Shown: piece by piece, positions 17,571 through 28,216 of the stretch
Numbering within the stretch: the stretch's first letter is position 1
How the letters are laid out: each line of letters begins with the position of its first letter
NCBI RefSeq assembly: GCF_008931805.1
Contig: NZ_CP044399.1
Coordinates: 1,488,001-1,552,000 of the forward strand
Origin: Moritella marina ATCC 15381
Lineage (GTDB): Bacteria; Pseudomonadota; Gammaproteobacteria; Enterobacterales; Moritellaceae
Direction of reading: 5' to 3'
Length of the DNA stretch: 64,000 bases
Made by a program: the position numbers and the translations under genes
The notes under the pieces: generated by a model
What the model was told of the DNA's origin: nothing
Seen by the model: the letters and a program-made list of their open reading frames with translations, nothing else
Database searches by the model: none

Positions 17571-18203
17571 ATGGAAAACATTGAAAAGCTAAAAAATAGC
17601 AAAGAAGTTATCGCTTATTTGGTAGAAATATTCCCGAAATGTTTCACTGCAAAGGGCGAAGCTAAACCGCTAAAAATTGGCATTTTTCAAGATCTGGCTG
17701 AGCGTCTAAAAGAAGACTCTAAAGTTAGTAAAACATTGTTACGTACGGCTCTTCGTCAGTATACTGCAAGCTGGCGTTACCTTCACGGCGCTAAAAAAGA
17801 TGCTGTACGAGTTGACTTAGATGGCAACGACGCAGGTGTTTTAGATGCAGAGCACATTGAGCATGCACAAAAGACACTTGAAGAAAGCAAAACTAAATTC
17901 TTCGCTGAACGTAATAAGAAAAATGCAGAACAGAAGGCTAACGCTGAAAAGAAAAAGCCTGCTGTAAAACGAGCGCCTAAAAAAGTAGTTAAAAAATCTG
18001 CGCCTAAAGCAGAACAAAAACCTACAATTCAAGTTGAACGCCCAGTAAATGAAGCGGAACTTAAATCTGGTCAAGCTGTCAAAGTTGTAGTTGGTAAAGC
18101 ACCGGTACAAGCAACTATCGTTGAAGTATCTAAAGATGGTGTTCAAGTTCAATTACTATCAGGACTTTCTCTAAAAGTAAAAAGAGAGCACCTTTTTGTA
18201 TAA
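17571..18203 (+). CDS. proQ: RNA chaperone ProQ
   Basis: 210 residues. The N-terminal FinO/ProQ domain (about 1-120) shows the family blocks [18 protein letters not shown] and [12 protein letters not shown] Lys/Ala-rich linker (about 120-155) and a small C-terminal beta domain (about 160-210) follow. It binds structured sRNAs and mRNA 3' ends. It lies directly upstream of prc, as in E. coli, with a hairpin in the gap. An AAGG ribosome site precedes the ATG. Confidence 0.95.
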   Translation: MENIEKLKNSKEVIAYLVEIFPKCFTAKGEAKPLKIGIFQDLAERLKEDSKVSKTLLRTALRQYTASWRYLHGAKKDAVRVDLDGNDAGVLDAEHIEHAQKTLEESKTKFFAERNKKNAEQKANAEKKKPAVKRAPKKVVKKSAPKAEQKPTIQVERPVNEAELKSGQAVKVVVGKAPVQATIVEVSKDGVQVQLLSGLSLKVKREHLFV

Positions 18204-18230
18204 AGCAATAAGAGTGTTCTGAATTTTTAG

Positions 18231-18283
18231 TAGTCGAGTGTTAGCTAAATATATGAAAAATGGCTAATACTTGACTATTATTA
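18231..18283 (+). terminator. Hairpin between proQ and prc
   Basis: TAGTCGAGTGTTAGC (18231-18245) pairs with GCTAATACTTGACTA (18263-18277) with two G-T pairs. TTATTAATTT follows. It is probably a partial terminator, since prc starts 40 bases later. Confidence 0.6.
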
Positions 18284-18316
18284 ATTTAGCGTTACTTATT
18301 CTCAAAAGGATTTTTA

Positions 18317-20317
18317 ATGAAAAAAGTTTTAACACGAACTTTTATCAGTGCTTCGGTACTATTCGCCATACATGCTCATGCATTTGAACCCACTGTTTCG
18401 ATTCAAGAACTCCCTACATTAAAACAAGAAGCTCAGCATTCTGAAGCCAGTAAACGTCTTGTTAATCTTTTTACACGCTCTCACTATAAATCAGTCGATT
18501 TTGATGACACTTTTGCTGTCGAAGTTTTCGATCGTTATTTAAAGCAACTTGACGCTTATCGCACTATTTTTTTACAGAGTGATATAGATAGCTTTAACAA
18601 GTATGCGCTGTCATTTAAAAATGATTTCCGTCAAGGTCGTCTTGCACCTGCTTATGATATTTATACTGTCGGTCTACAACGTCGTTATGAAAGATTTGCT
18701 TATGCTTTAACCTTGCTTGACACAGAGATTAAATTTGATACCGATGACGAATATTATTTCGATACATCTGAATCTGATTGGGCAAAGACACCTAAAGAAC
18801 TCAATGAGCTTTGGCGTCAAAAAGTAAAGTATGAAGCACTTAATTTAAAATTAACCGGTAAAGACTGGCCTGAGATTAAAAAATTACTGCATAAACGTTA
18901 TGATACCGCAATCAAACGTTTAAAACAGACACAGAGTGAAGATGTTTTTCAAACATTAATGAATTCTTATGCTCGCAGTATCGAGCCACACACATCTTAT
19001 TTATCGCCACGTAATGCTGATCGTTTCAAAACAGAAATGAATTTGTCATTAGAAGGTATCGGTGCTGTACTACAGACGATTGATGACTATACCGTTATCC
19101 GCTCTTTAGTCGCAGGTGGACCGGCTGATTCGACCAAAGAATTAAAAGCCGAAGATAAAATTGTTGGTGTAGCACAAGACGATAAAACGATTGTTGATAT
19201 CGTTGGTTGGCGTCTTGATGACGTTGTCGATAAGATTAAAGGGCCTAAAGGCACTAAAGTCCGTCTCGAGATAGTGCGTGGTGAAGGTGCAAGTGCAAAA
19301 CATAAAATCGTCGAAATTATTCGTGACAAAGTACGTTTAGAAGATCGCGCCGCTAAATCGAAAGTAATCGATGTCGAAGGCGAGAAGGTTGGTGTTATCG
19401 AGATCCCAAGTTTCTACGATGGCCTAACTAAAAATGTACTGACAGAGCTGGATAAACTGAAGAAAGACTCAGTAAGCTCTATCATTATCGATTTACGTGA
19501 CAATGGTGGTGGTGCGTTAAAAGAAGCAAACTCACTTTCAGGTTTATTCTTTGATGACGGTCCAACCGTACAAGTACGTGATGCTCGTAATAAAATTAAT
19601 GTACTCGAAGATCGTGACGGTAAAACCTTTTACGATGGTCCATTGGTTGTATTAGTAAACCGTTATAGCGCATCTGCATCAGAAATCTTTGCTGCGGCAT
19701 TACAAGATTATGGTCGTGCACTTGTTGTCGGTGAACAGACATTCGGTAAAGGCACTGTGCAACAGCATAGAACTTTAGCACGTTTATATGATCTCTATGA
19801 TAAGCCGATTGGTAGTGTCCAATATACCATTTCAAAATTTTATCGTATCAATGGTGGTAGTACACAGTTACGTGGCGTGTTACCAGACATCGCTTTCCCA
19901 TCTGCTGTCAAACCAGAAGATACAGGCGAGTCAATTGAAGATAACGCGTTAGCCTGGGACCAAATCCGTAAAGCAAGTTATCAACAATCATTAGCGCTGC
20001 AATCATCGGTTAACTTGTTAACTGAAGAGCATCAAAAGCGAGTTACTGTTAATCCTGAGTTTAGTTATATCCAAGAAGATATTATTAAATATAAGCAGGA
20101 ACTTGATAGTAAAACAATTTCTTTGAAAGAGTCTGTGCGTATTAAAGAACGTGAAGAAAATGAAGCAATTCGTTTGAAACGTTTGAACGAACGCCTCGTT
20201 CGTAAAGAATTGCCTGAGGTTAAATCATTTGATGATAAGCCTGAGGACTTTGAATTTGATGATGCCTTCCTACTAGAAGCAGCCAACATAGCGATTGATT
20301 TAAGCAAGTCTAGCTAA
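18317..20317 (+). CDS. prc: Carboxy-terminal processing protease Prc (Tsp)
   Basis: 666 residues. A signal peptide (cleavage after about AHA at 20-22) sends it to the periplasm. A PDZ domain lies near 240-320, and the S41 protease core holds the Ser/Lys dyad Ser453 (YSASASEIF) and Lys478 (TFGKGTVQ), spaced 25 residues as in E. coli Ser452/Lys477. It degrades proteins with nonpolar C-termini and, in E. coli with NlpI, controls the hydrolase MepS. The C-terminal helical part is complete. It is flanked by hairpins, so it is likely also its own transcription unit. Confidence 0.96.
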   Translation: MKKVLTRTFISASVLFAIHAHAFEPTVSIQELPTLKQEAQHSEASKRLVNLFTRSHYKSVDFDDTFAVEVFDRYLKQLDAYRTIFLQSDIDSFNKYALSFKNDFRQGRLAPAYDIYTVGLQRRYERFAYALTLLDTEIKFDTDDEYYFDTSESDWAKTPKELNELWRQKVKYEALNLKLTGKDWPEIKKLLHKRYDTAIKRLKQTQSEDVFQTLMNSYARSIEPHTSYLSPRNADRFKTEMNLSLEGIGAVLQTIDDYTVIRSLVAGGPADSTKELKAEDKIVGVAQDDKTIVDIVGWRLDDVVDKIKGPKGTKVRLEIVRGEGASAKHKIVEIIRDKVRLEDRAAKSKVIDVEGEKVGVIEIPSFYDGLTKNVLTELDKLKKDSVSSIIIDLRDNGGGALKEANSLSGLFFDDGPTVQVRDARNKINVLEDRDGKTFYDGPLVVLVNRYSASASEIFAAALQDYGRALVVGEQTFGKGTVQQHRTLARLYDLYDKPIGSVQYTISKFYRINGGSTQLRGVLPDIAFPSAVKPEDTGESIEDNALAWDQIRKASYQQSLALQSSVNLLTEEHQKRVTVNPEFSYIQEDIIKYKQELDSKTISLKESVRIKEREENEAIRLKRLNERLVRKELPEVKSFDDKPEDFEFDDAFLLEAANIAIDLSKSS

Positions 20318-20337
20318 TTCCCCTCTATTTTTATTTC

Positions 20338-20363
20338 AAGTGCAGCAGGACGCTGCACTTTTT
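20338..20363 (+). terminator. Terminator after prc
   Basis: AAGTGCAGC, loop AGGAC, GCTGCACTT: a perfect 9-bp stem followed by TTT. It lies 20 bases after the prc stop. Confidence 0.9.
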
Positions 20364-20405
20364 CACTATTTTACGTCTCTATCCGTGGATAGATTAGGAC
20401 TATAA

Positions 20406-23018
20406 ATGACAGTTAAGCCTAATGCGAAGCATTTAAAAGACTATACCGCCCCAAATTACTTCATTGATAATATCGATCTGGATTTTAATCTCGATGACAG
20501 TAAAACTAAAATTGTTGCGATTAACAAGGTTCGCCGCAGTGGCAGCCATAATGACCCACTGGTATTAGATGGCGTAGATCTCACTTTACTTGCAGTATCG
20601 ATAGATGGTCATCCCATTGATAATTACTTGGTTAAAGATAATCAACTTATCATTTCTGATTTACCTTCTGAATGTGTGCTTATCATCGAAACTGAAGTAA
20701 ACCCAGAAGAAAACACTAGCTTAGAAGGTTTATATAAATCGGCTGATGCTTTTTGTACTCAGTGTGAGTCTGAAGGTTTCCGTAAGATAACTTATTATCT
20801 TGATCGTCCCGATGTTCTAGCTGTATTTAGCACTAAGATCACTGCAGACAAAGCGGCTTTCCCATACCTATTATCTAACGGTAACTGTGTTGATAGTGGT
20901 GATTTGGAAAATGGTCAACATTGGGTGCAATGGCGTGATCCGTACCCAAAACCAGCTTATTTATTTGCATTAGTAGCCGGTGACTTTGATGTGTTAAGAG
21001 ATAACTATATTACGACTTCTGGTCGTGATGTGAAGTTAGAGTTATTTGTTGATAAAGGTAACTTATCACGCGGTCATCATGCAGTTGAGTCACTTAAAAA
21101 ATCAATGAAATGGGATGAAGACCGTTTCGGGTTAGAGTATGACCTTGATGTTTACATGATTGTTGCTGTTGATTTTTTCAATATGGGCGCAATGGAGAAT
21201 AAAGGCCTTAACGTCTTCAACTCTAAATATGTATTAGCGGATGCAGCAAGCGCAACAGATGTTGATTATCTAGGTATCGAGGCTGTGATTGGTCATGAAT
21301 ATTTCCATAACTGGACTGGGAACCGCATTACTTGTCGCGACTGGTTCCAGTTAAGCCTGAAAGAAGGCTTAACTGTATTCCGTGATCAAGAATTTAGTTC
21401 TGATCTTGGCTCTCGTGCTGTGAATCGTATTCAAAATGTGAAAGTGTTACGTTCTGCGCAGTTCCCTGAAGATGCAGGCCCAATGGCACATCCCATTCGC
21501 CCAGCTTCTGTTATCGAAATGAATAACTTCTATACTGCTACCGTTTATAATAAAGGTGCTGAAGTTATACGTATGATCCATACACTATTAGGTGAATCAA
21601 ATTTCCGCGCTGGTATGGATTTATACTTCAAACGTCATGACGGCCAAGCGGTGACTTGTGATGACTTTGTTGCTTCAATGCAAGATGCTTCAGGTGTCGA
21701 TCTTACTTTGTTTAAAAACTGGTACTCGCAATCGGGAACACCAAGTGTCACCGTAACCGATCATTACAATGCTGAAACGAACGTTTATACTTTATCAATG
21801 CTGCAGCACACGCCGAGTACTGCAGATCAGAAAGTAAAACAAATACTGCATATCCCAGTTGATATTGAATTATTGGACGAGCAGGGTAGTCCGTTAGCAC
21901 TGACATTTGCAGGTAAACCTGTACATCATGTGTTGAACCTCACTGAAAAACAACAAGACTTTGTGTTTGATAATATAACGTCAGCACCTGTACCAAGTTT
22001 ATTTAGAGAATTTTCGGCGCCGGTTAAACTTAATTACGCATACAGCAATGAACAACTCACCATGCTTATGGTGCATGCAAGCAACGACTTTGCACGTTGG
22101 GATGCATCACAGTTATTAATTAATAAACATGTTGTGGAAAATGTAGGTCGGGTTCGAGATAAACAATCGCTTGAATTACCAGCCGTGTTTGGGCAAGCTT
22201 TCCGCGATCTCGTTGCTAATGAGCAGTTAGATCCTGCATTAAAAGCTGAAATGCTACAATTTCCGTCAACAAATAGCCTCATGGGTTTATTTGACGACGT
22301 CGATGTTGATGCACTATTGGCAGTGACTGGTTTCATTAAAGCAGAAATTGCTAACAGCGTGGCATCATCATGCGCGGCTATTTACGCTGATATGCCTAAA
22401 CATGTGTATGCAATCGAACATGAACATATTGCTTTGCGCTCGTTAAAAAATGTATGTCTTGAGTATATTGCATTAGCGAATGTGGCAGATGTAAATGCAT
22501 TGGTTTTAAATCAGTTTGAACAATCCGATAATATGACAGATACGATGGGGGCTATCAGCGCAGCAAACAAGGCACAACTACCTTGCTTTAAAACGATGAT
22601 GTCTGCATTTGAATCAACGTGGTCACATGACGGTTTAGTGATGGATAAATGGTTTGTACAAATAGGCCTTAGTCCAAGTAAGGAATGCTTGAAAGTCGTT
22701 AAAGCAACCCTTGAACATGGTAGTTTTTCGTTAGCTAACCCTAATAGAACTCGCTCATTAATTGGCAGTTTCTCTGCGCTAAATACTAAAACTTTCCATG
22801 CACTTGACGGCAGTGGCTATGCTTTCTTAGCAGATATTTTATGTCAGCTAAATAGCAGTAACCCACAAGTCGCATCGCGATTAATTACACCGCTGATTGA
22901 ATTCAAGAAATTTGATGCAGCGCGCCAAGCTTTAATGAAAGCGCAATTAGTGAGACTGAGTCAAATTGATGCGTTAGCTGCCGATCTATTTGAAAAAATA
23001 GACCGAGCATTAGCTTAA
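20406..23018 (+). CDS. pepN: Aminopeptidase N
   Basis: 870 residues, the same size as E. coli PepN. The M1 family substrate motif GAMEN is at 261-265 and the zinc site HEYFH begins at His297, both in E. coli numbering; the third ligand Glu lies in LKEGLTVFRD. It is a cytoplasmic broad-specificity aminopeptidase that trims peptides released by ATP-dependent proteases. The C-terminal helical bowl is complete. It stands between the prc terminator and a hairpin before the glutamate dehydrogenase gene, so it is probably monocistronic. Confidence 0.97.
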   Translation: MTVKPNAKHLKDYTAPNYFIDNIDLDFNLDDSKTKIVAINKVRRSGSHNDPLVLDGVDLTLLAVSIDGHPIDNYLVKDNQLIISDLPSECVLIIETEVNPEENTSLEGLYKSADAFCTQCESEGFRKITYYLDRPDVLAVFSTKITADKAAFPYLLSNGNCVDSGDLENGQHWVQWRDPYPKPAYLFALVAGDFDVLRDNYITTSGRDVKLELFVDKGNLSRGHHAVESLKKSMKWDEDRFGLEYDLDVYMIVAVDFFNMGAMENKGLNVFNSKYVLADAASATDVDYLGIEAVIGHEYFHNWTGNRITCRDWFQLSLKEGLTVFRDQEFSSDLGSRAVNRIQNVKVLRSAQFPEDAGPMAHPIRPASVIEMNNFYTATVYNKGAEVIRMIHTLLGESNFRAGMDLYFKRHDGQAVTCDDFVASMQDASGVDLTLFKNWYSQSGTPSVTVTDHYNAETNVYTLSMLQHTPSTADQKVKQILHIPVDIELLDEQGSPLALTFAGKPVHHVLNLTEKQQDFVFDNITSAPVPSLFREFSAPVKLNYAYSNEQLTMLMVHASNDFARWDASQLLINKHVVENVGRVRDKQSLELPAVFGQAFRDLVANEQLDPALKAEMLQFPSTNSLMGLFDDVDVDALLAVTGFIKAEIANSVASSCAAIYADMPKHVYAIEHEHIALRSLKNVCLEYIALANVADVNALVLNQFEQSDNMTDTMGAISAANKAQLPCFKTMMSAFESTWSHDGLVMDKWFVQIGLSPSKECLKVVKATLEHGSFSLANPNRTRSLIGSFSALNTKTFHALDGSGYAFLADILCQLNSSNPQVASRLITPLIEFKKFDAARQALMKAQLVRLSQIDALAADLFEKIDRALA

Positions 23019-23067
23019 ACCGAACGCAAATGATTTAACATAGAGTTAAACGTTTGTTTTATATTAA

Positions 23068-23104
23068 GTGGGTATTTAGGTCGATTTTGGCGTCTTATAC
23101 CCAC
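23068..23104 (+). terminator. Possible terminator after pepN
   Basis: GTGGGTAT and ATACCCAC form an 8-bp stem around a 21-base loop, followed by CTTTAG. The T-tract is poor, so the signal is moderate. Confidence 0.5.
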
Positions 23105-23275
23105 CTTTAGATCTATATCAAGGTTTTATTCTTAAAAACCTGCATTTATCTTTCTATCTTGTTGCCTCTGTAGCATTTTTATTACAAATTTTAATGTTAG
23201 AATGCCCGCTTGAAACACCTCATAAGTTACTTTTTTAGCTAGACTTAATAAACCAAGATTTAAAGGATTGCTAGT

Positions 23276-26200
23276 ATGTTGAATAAAACGCCTATTCCTG
23301 TGTTACTGGAAAACGTAATCAGCCTTGTAAAGACCAAAGTAGATGCGAAAAGCAATACATTAGTCGAGCAGTTTGTCACTGCATTATATGCTGGAATGAG
23401 GCAGGAAGATCTCTCTACGCGTAGTGATAGCGATCTGTATTGTGCTGCAATTAGCTTGTGGAACAGATTAAACAGTAGTACGAATAACGGCCCTGATATT
23501 TGTGTTTACAATCCTGAAATCAGTCTTAATGGTTGGCAATCAACACACACGATTGTTGAAATCATTGTAGCTGATTCACCTTTCCTGACTGAATCAGTCA
23601 TGATGGCATTATCTCGACTTGGCGTAATTTCACATTTGATGTTGCATCAGCCAATTGCTTTGAAACGAGATGATAGCGGTCGTGTAAACAAAATTCTAAC
23701 GAATCCTAAAAATGCCAAAAACTTCACGTCAGAAACGGTATTTTTAATTGAAATTGATCGCCAAACAGAAAGCAGTAAATTAGATGCTATTAGTGCAGAA
23801 CTTACCTCTGTATTAAATGAAATTGCGCTTGCAGTTAATGACTGGTCACCAATGCAAGATAAATTGCTTTCTGTGATTGACCAATTATCTAAAAAATCGA
23901 ATAAGAAAGGTATCGATTATGCCGATACACTTAAATTCCTATCGTGGTTAAGTGATCATAACTTCACGTTACTCGGTTACCGCCATTATGATATCGAACC
24001 TGTAAAGGGTGATTACGTTATCACACCAGATTGCAATTCAAGTTTAGGTATCATGAAAAACTCGATCAATAACCAAGGTTATGGTCTTGCTAATTTATCA
24101 GCGGATGCAAAAAGTGAAGTGTTGTCGAAGAATACCCTTATTCTAACGAAGAGTGATGCGCAATCACGAGTACACAGACCGGCAAACATTGATTACGTTG
24201 GCATTAAATTGTTCGATGATAACAATAATGTGATTGGTGAAGAGCGTTTCATTGGTTTATACGCGTCATCAATTTATAACAGTAGCGCAATCGATATCCC
24301 GCTAATCAGCGATAAGATAAAACGCGTACTGGAAGCTTCAGGTTATAACCCGGTAAATCATTCTTACAAAGCGTTATTAAACATTTTAGAAACGTATCCA
24401 CGTGATGAGCTTATTCAATCGAGCGAAGCAGATATTCTGCATTGTGCTTTGGGTGTGTTACACATGCAGGATCGCGATCAAGTTAAATTGTTTGTGCGTA
24501 AAGACTTATTCGGTCGTTATTATTCTTGCATGGTATATGTGACTAAAGAGCGTTATAACACGCAGTTACGTGAAAAGACCCAGCAAGTATTAGCTGACTA
24601 TCTAGGTAGCGATAAAGAAGTTGAATTTAATACCTATTTCTCTGAAGGTAATATGGCTAGAACACAATATCTTGTACACGTTGATCAGAATGTAAAAGAA
24701 GTTAATGTAAACCTAGCGGAAATCGAGCAGAACTTAACTGAAGCGGCTAAATCTTGGAATGATAAGCTTAAAACAGCGATCGTGAGTCACTACGGTGAAG
24801 AAAAAGGTCGTTCTCTTTCTGAGAAATACATGCTTGCTTTCCCACAATCATATAAAGAGTACGTGTTACCTAACTCTGCAGTTGCAGATATCATCAAATT
24901 AGAAACACTATCGACAGAACATAAACTTGAAATGATTTTCTATCGTGCGCAAGAAGAGCAGCACGACTCTAATCACGTACGCTTAAAATTGTTCCATAAA
25001 GATCAGCCAATCCATTTGTCGGATGTATTACCTATGTTAGAAAACATGGGGTTAAAAGTACTTGGCGAAACACCGTTTAAAGTTAAAACAGCTGACGGTA
25101 CTGTATACTGGGTGCTTGATTTCACCATGCTTTATACCGGTGATAATGTACTTGATACGACAGAGCGTAGTGCAGACTTTATGTCTACCTTCCATCAAGT
25201 ATGGGAAAATCGCTTAGAAAATGATGGTTTTAATAAGTTAGTACTTAAAACCAATCTATCTGGCCGCCAAATATCAGTACTGCGTTCATACGCAAAATAC
25301 ATGCGTCAAATTGGTAATAACTTCAGCCAAGCATACATAGAGAACACATTAGCGTCATTACCTGAATTGGCTAATAGCCTATACTGCTACTTCCACCAAA
25401 AATTTGCTATGGATAAGGGCGAAATAGATAGCCTTGATATTATTGCTAATTTTGAAACCAAGTTAGAACAAGTAAATAACTTAGATGATGACCGTATCAT
25501 CCGTCGTTTCATCGACTTGATTACAGCAACATCACGTACTAACTTCTATCAAGTTGATTCACGTTTAAAAACAGCCGATCAAAGTAAAGCTTATATTTCA
25601 TTTAAGTTTGAGTCATCGCTGATCCCTGATATGCCACTACCATTACCAAAATTTGAAGTGTTTGTGTATTCACCTCAAGTAGAAGGTGTGCATTTACGTG
25701 GTGGAAAAGTGGCTCGCGGTGGTTTACGTTGGTCTGATCGTCGTGAAGATTTCCGTACTGAAGTACTTGGCCTTGTAAAAGCGCAACAAGTTAAAAACAC
25801 GGTAATTGTCCCTGTTGGTGCTAAAGGTGGTTTTGTTTGTAAACAAATTCAGCCTAGCCACAGTCGTGATGAAGCATTCAGCATAGGTAAAGAATGTTAC
25901 CGTACGTTTATCCGTGGTTTACTTGATATCACTGATAACATCGTAGATGGTGAACTTGTTCATCCTGCAAACGTACGTTTCTACGATGAAGATGATTCAT
26001 ACTTAGTTGTTGCTGCTGATAAAGGTACTGCTACATTCTCTGATATTGCGAATGAAATCAGTGATGAATATAACTTCTGGTTAGGTGATGCATTTGCATC
26101 AGGTGGCTCTGTTGGTTATGACCATAAAAAAATGGGTATAACAGCAAAAGGCGCATGGGAATCTGTTAAACGTCATTTCCGTGAAATGGGCATTAACTGC

Positions 26201-28126
26201 CAAGAAGAAGAATTTACTTGTATTGCTGTTGGCGACATGGCTGGTGATGTATTTGGTAACGGTATGTTGTTGTCAAAAAGCACGAAGTTAGTTGCTGCAT
26301 TTAACCATATGCATATCTTCATCGATCCAAATCCAGATTGTGCAACAAGTTATGCCGAACGTGACCGTCTCTTTAATCTTCCACGCTCAAGCTGGACTGA
26401 TTATGACCGTTCAATTATGTCGAAAGGCAGCGGTATCTTCTTACGTTCAGCAAAAGCGATCACGTTAACACCTGAAATTAAGAAAATGTTAGGTACGAAA
26501 GTATCATTAATGACGCCAACAGATTTAATCAAAGCAATTTTAACGTCTCAAGCAGACTTATTGTGGAACGGCGGTATTGGTACTTATGTTAAAGCAGAAT
26601 CAGAAACCAATAATGATGTTGGTGATCGTGCTAATGATCACGTTCGTATTAACGGCAGTGAGCTAAACGTTAAGATTGTCGGCGAGGGTGGTAATTTAGG
26701 TTGTACACAGCTAGGCCGAATTGAATACGGTAAAAATGGCGGTCGTATCAACAGTGACTTTATTGATAATGTGGGCGGCGTAGATTGCTCAGATAATGAA
26801 GTTAATATTAAAATCTTACTGAACAGTATCGTGAGTAACGGTGACTTAACGCGTAAGCAGCGTAATGAATTATTGTACTCAATGACAGATGAAGTATCTG
26901 AAATTGTATTGAACAATGCATATAAGCAAACGCTATCTGTTTCTGTGACTGAAACACGCGCACCTGAACAGTTAAAAGAGCAAATTCGCTTCATACAAAT
27001 GCTTGAACGTAACGGCAAGTTAAATCGTCAACTTGAATTCTTACCAAGTGAAGATGAGTTGGCAGAACGTTTGGCTAAAAATGAAGGGCTAACACGTCCT
27101 GAGTTAGCTGTATTACTTGCATACGCAAAAATGCAATTGAAAGAACAGCTAAATTGCCCAGAAGTATTTGAAGATGAATTCTTGTCGGAATTACTTATCA
27201 CTGCTTTCCCGCAGTTGTTACAAGATAAGTACAAAAAACAAATGCAAGATCACCCACTGAGAAATGAAATCATTGCAACACGTCTTGCGAATGAAATCAT
27301 TAATGATATGGGACTTAACTTTGTTGGTCGTATGCAAGATGAAACAGGCTCAAGCGTTGTTGAAATTGCTAAATGTTTTGTTATTGCGAAACATGTAATT
27401 GGCATGGAAAACATGTGGGATGTCGTGACTGGCTTGGACAACACGGTTGATTCTGCAACTCAACTTGATATGTTATTTGAAAGCCGCCGTTATATTCGTC
27501 GCGCGTCTTGTTGGTTAGTACGTTACCGTGATCGTAACAAGAGTATTTCGGACACAATTGCGTTTTACAAACCTATCTACAATGGTATGAAAGAAAATAC
27601 CGAGCAAGTACTGGTTGATGCTGACAAAGAAAAACAAAGTAAACGTATTAATGCATTGATTGAAAAATCAGTACCTGTAGATATTGCCAACGAGATCGTG
27701 CATCAGAACACCTTGTTCTCGGTATTCGATATTGCTGACGTATGTCAACAACATCAAGTACCAATGTCATTAGTACAATCTGTTTTCTTCTCGCTAGGTA
27801 ACAAACTACAGCTGCATGACTTTATGCATCAAATTAACTTACAGCCTGTTGCTAACCATTGGCAAGCACTAGCAAGATCAGCTTTCCGTGAAGAACTTGC
27901 CCTGCAACAACGTAGCTTAACATCAGTTGTGTTATCTACTTGTTCATCAACAGGTAAGTGCGATATAATCATTGATGAATGGTTATCTGATAACGACACG
28001 CTTGTTGTTCGTTGGCTGCAAATGTTGGCTGATTTTAATATGAGCTCTTCGCATGAATTTGCTAAATTCTCAGTAGCACTACGAGAATTAAATTTACTTC
28101 AGTTAAGCTGCAGAAATGCAATCTAG
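23276..28126 (+). CDS. NAD-dependent glutamate dehydrogenase, large (GDH-180) class
   Basis: 1616 residues, the size of the 180-kDa class known from Streptomyces, Pseudomonas and Shewanella. It catalyses oxidative deamination of glutamate to 2-oxoglutarate and ammonium with NAD+. The N-terminal half (about 1-700) holds ACT-like regulatory segments. The catalytic core begins with the block GGKVARGGLRWSDRRED and VPVGAKGGFVCK near 820-865, followed by a nucleotide-binding segment including GGIGTYVKAE. The C-terminal helical domain ends at 1616. No ribosome site mismatch or frameshift is seen. A terminator follows before pyrD. Confidence 0.95.
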   Translation: MLNKTPIPVLLENVISLVKTKVDAKSNTLVEQFVTALYAGMRQEDLSTRSDSDLYCAAISLWNRLNSSTNNGPDICVYNPEISLNGWQSTHTIVEIIVADSPFLTESVMMALSRLGVISHLMLHQPIALKRDDSGRVNKILTNPKNAKNFTSETVFLIEIDRQTESSKLDAISAELTSVLNEIALAVNDWSPMQDKLLSVIDQLSKKSNKKGIDYADTLKFLSWLSDHNFTLLGYRHYDIEPVKGDYVITPDCNSSLGIMKNSINNQGYGLANLSADAKSEVLSKNTLILTKSDAQSRVHRPANIDYVGIKLFDDNNNVIGEERFIGLYASSIYNSSAIDIPLISDKIKRVLEASGYNPVNHSYKALLNILETYPRDELIQSSEADILHCALGVLHMQDRDQVKLFVRKDLFGRYYSCMVYVTKERYNTQLREKTQQVLADYLGSDKEVEFNTYFSEGNMARTQYLVHVDQNVKEVNVNLAEIEQNLTEAAKSWNDKLKTAIVSHYGEEKGRSLSEKYMLAFPQSYKEYVLPNSAVADIIKLETLSTEHKLEMIFYRAQEEQHDSNHVRLKLFHKDQPIHLSDVLPMLENMGLKVLGETPFKVKTADGTVYWVLDFTMLYTGDNVLDTTERSADFMSTFHQVWENRLENDGFNKLVLKTNLSGRQISVLRSYAKYMRQIGNNFSQAYIENTLASLPELANSLYCYFHQKFAMDKGEIDSLDIIANFETKLEQVNNLDDDRIIRRFIDLITATSRTNFYQVDSRLKTADQSKAYISFKFESSLIPDMPLPLPKFEVFVYSPQVEGVHLRGGKVARGGLRWSDRREDFRTEVLGLVKAQQVKNTVIVPVGAKGGFVCKQIQPSHSRDEAFSIGKECYRTFIRGLLDITDNIVDGELVHPANVRFYDEDDSYLVVAADKGTATFSDIANEISDEYNFWLGDAFASGGSVGYDHKKMGITAKGAWESVKRHFREMGINCQEEEFTCIAVGDMAGDVFGNGMLLSKSTKLVAAFNHMHIFIDPNPDCATSYAERDRLFNLPRSSWTDYDRSIMSKGSGIFLRSAKAITLTPEIKKMLGTKVSLMTPTDLIKAILTSQADLLWNGGIGTYVKAESETNNDVGDRANDHVRINGSELNVKIVGEGGNLGCTQLGRIEYGKNGGRINSDFIDNVGGVDCSDNEVNIKILLNSIVSNGDLTRKQRNELLYSMTDEVSEIVLNNAYKQTLSVSVTETRAPEQLKEQIRFIQMLERNGKLNRQLEFLPSEDELAERLAKNEGLTRPELAVLLAYAKMQLKEQLNCPEVFEDEFLSELLITAFPQLLQDKYKKQMQDHPLRNEIIATRLANEIINDMGLNFVGRMQDETGSSVVEIAKCFVIAKHVIGMENMWDVVTGLDNTVDSATQLDMLFESRRYIRRASCWLVRYRDRNKSISDTIAFYKPIYNGMKENTEQVLVDADKEKQSKRINALIEKSVPVDIANEIVHQNTLFSVFDIADVCQQHQVPMSLVQSVFFSLGNKLQLHDFMHQINLQPVANHWQALARSAFREELALQQRSLTSVVLSTCSSTGKCDIIIDEWLSDNDTLVVRWLQMLADFNMSSSHEFAKFSVALRELNLLQLSCRNAI

Positions 28127-28176
28127 CAAGTAAATAAGTGTTTGCGTAGGCACTCAATTAAAATGATTTAATTATG

Positions 28177-28203
28177 AAGCACTGTTGATACAGTGCTTTT
28201 TTA
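28177..28203 (+). terminator. Terminator after the glutamate dehydrogenase gene
   Basis: AAGCACTGT, loop TGAT, ACAGTGCTT, then a T run: a perfect 9-bp stem. Confidence 0.92.
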
Positions 28204-28216
28204 TGAGGAATAGAAA

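Noticed and set aside
26638-27018. 126-residue minus-strand ORF inside the glutamate dehydrogenase gene
   Set aside because: Lies wholly antisense to the catalytic region of a conserved enzyme; no ribosome site or family signature.
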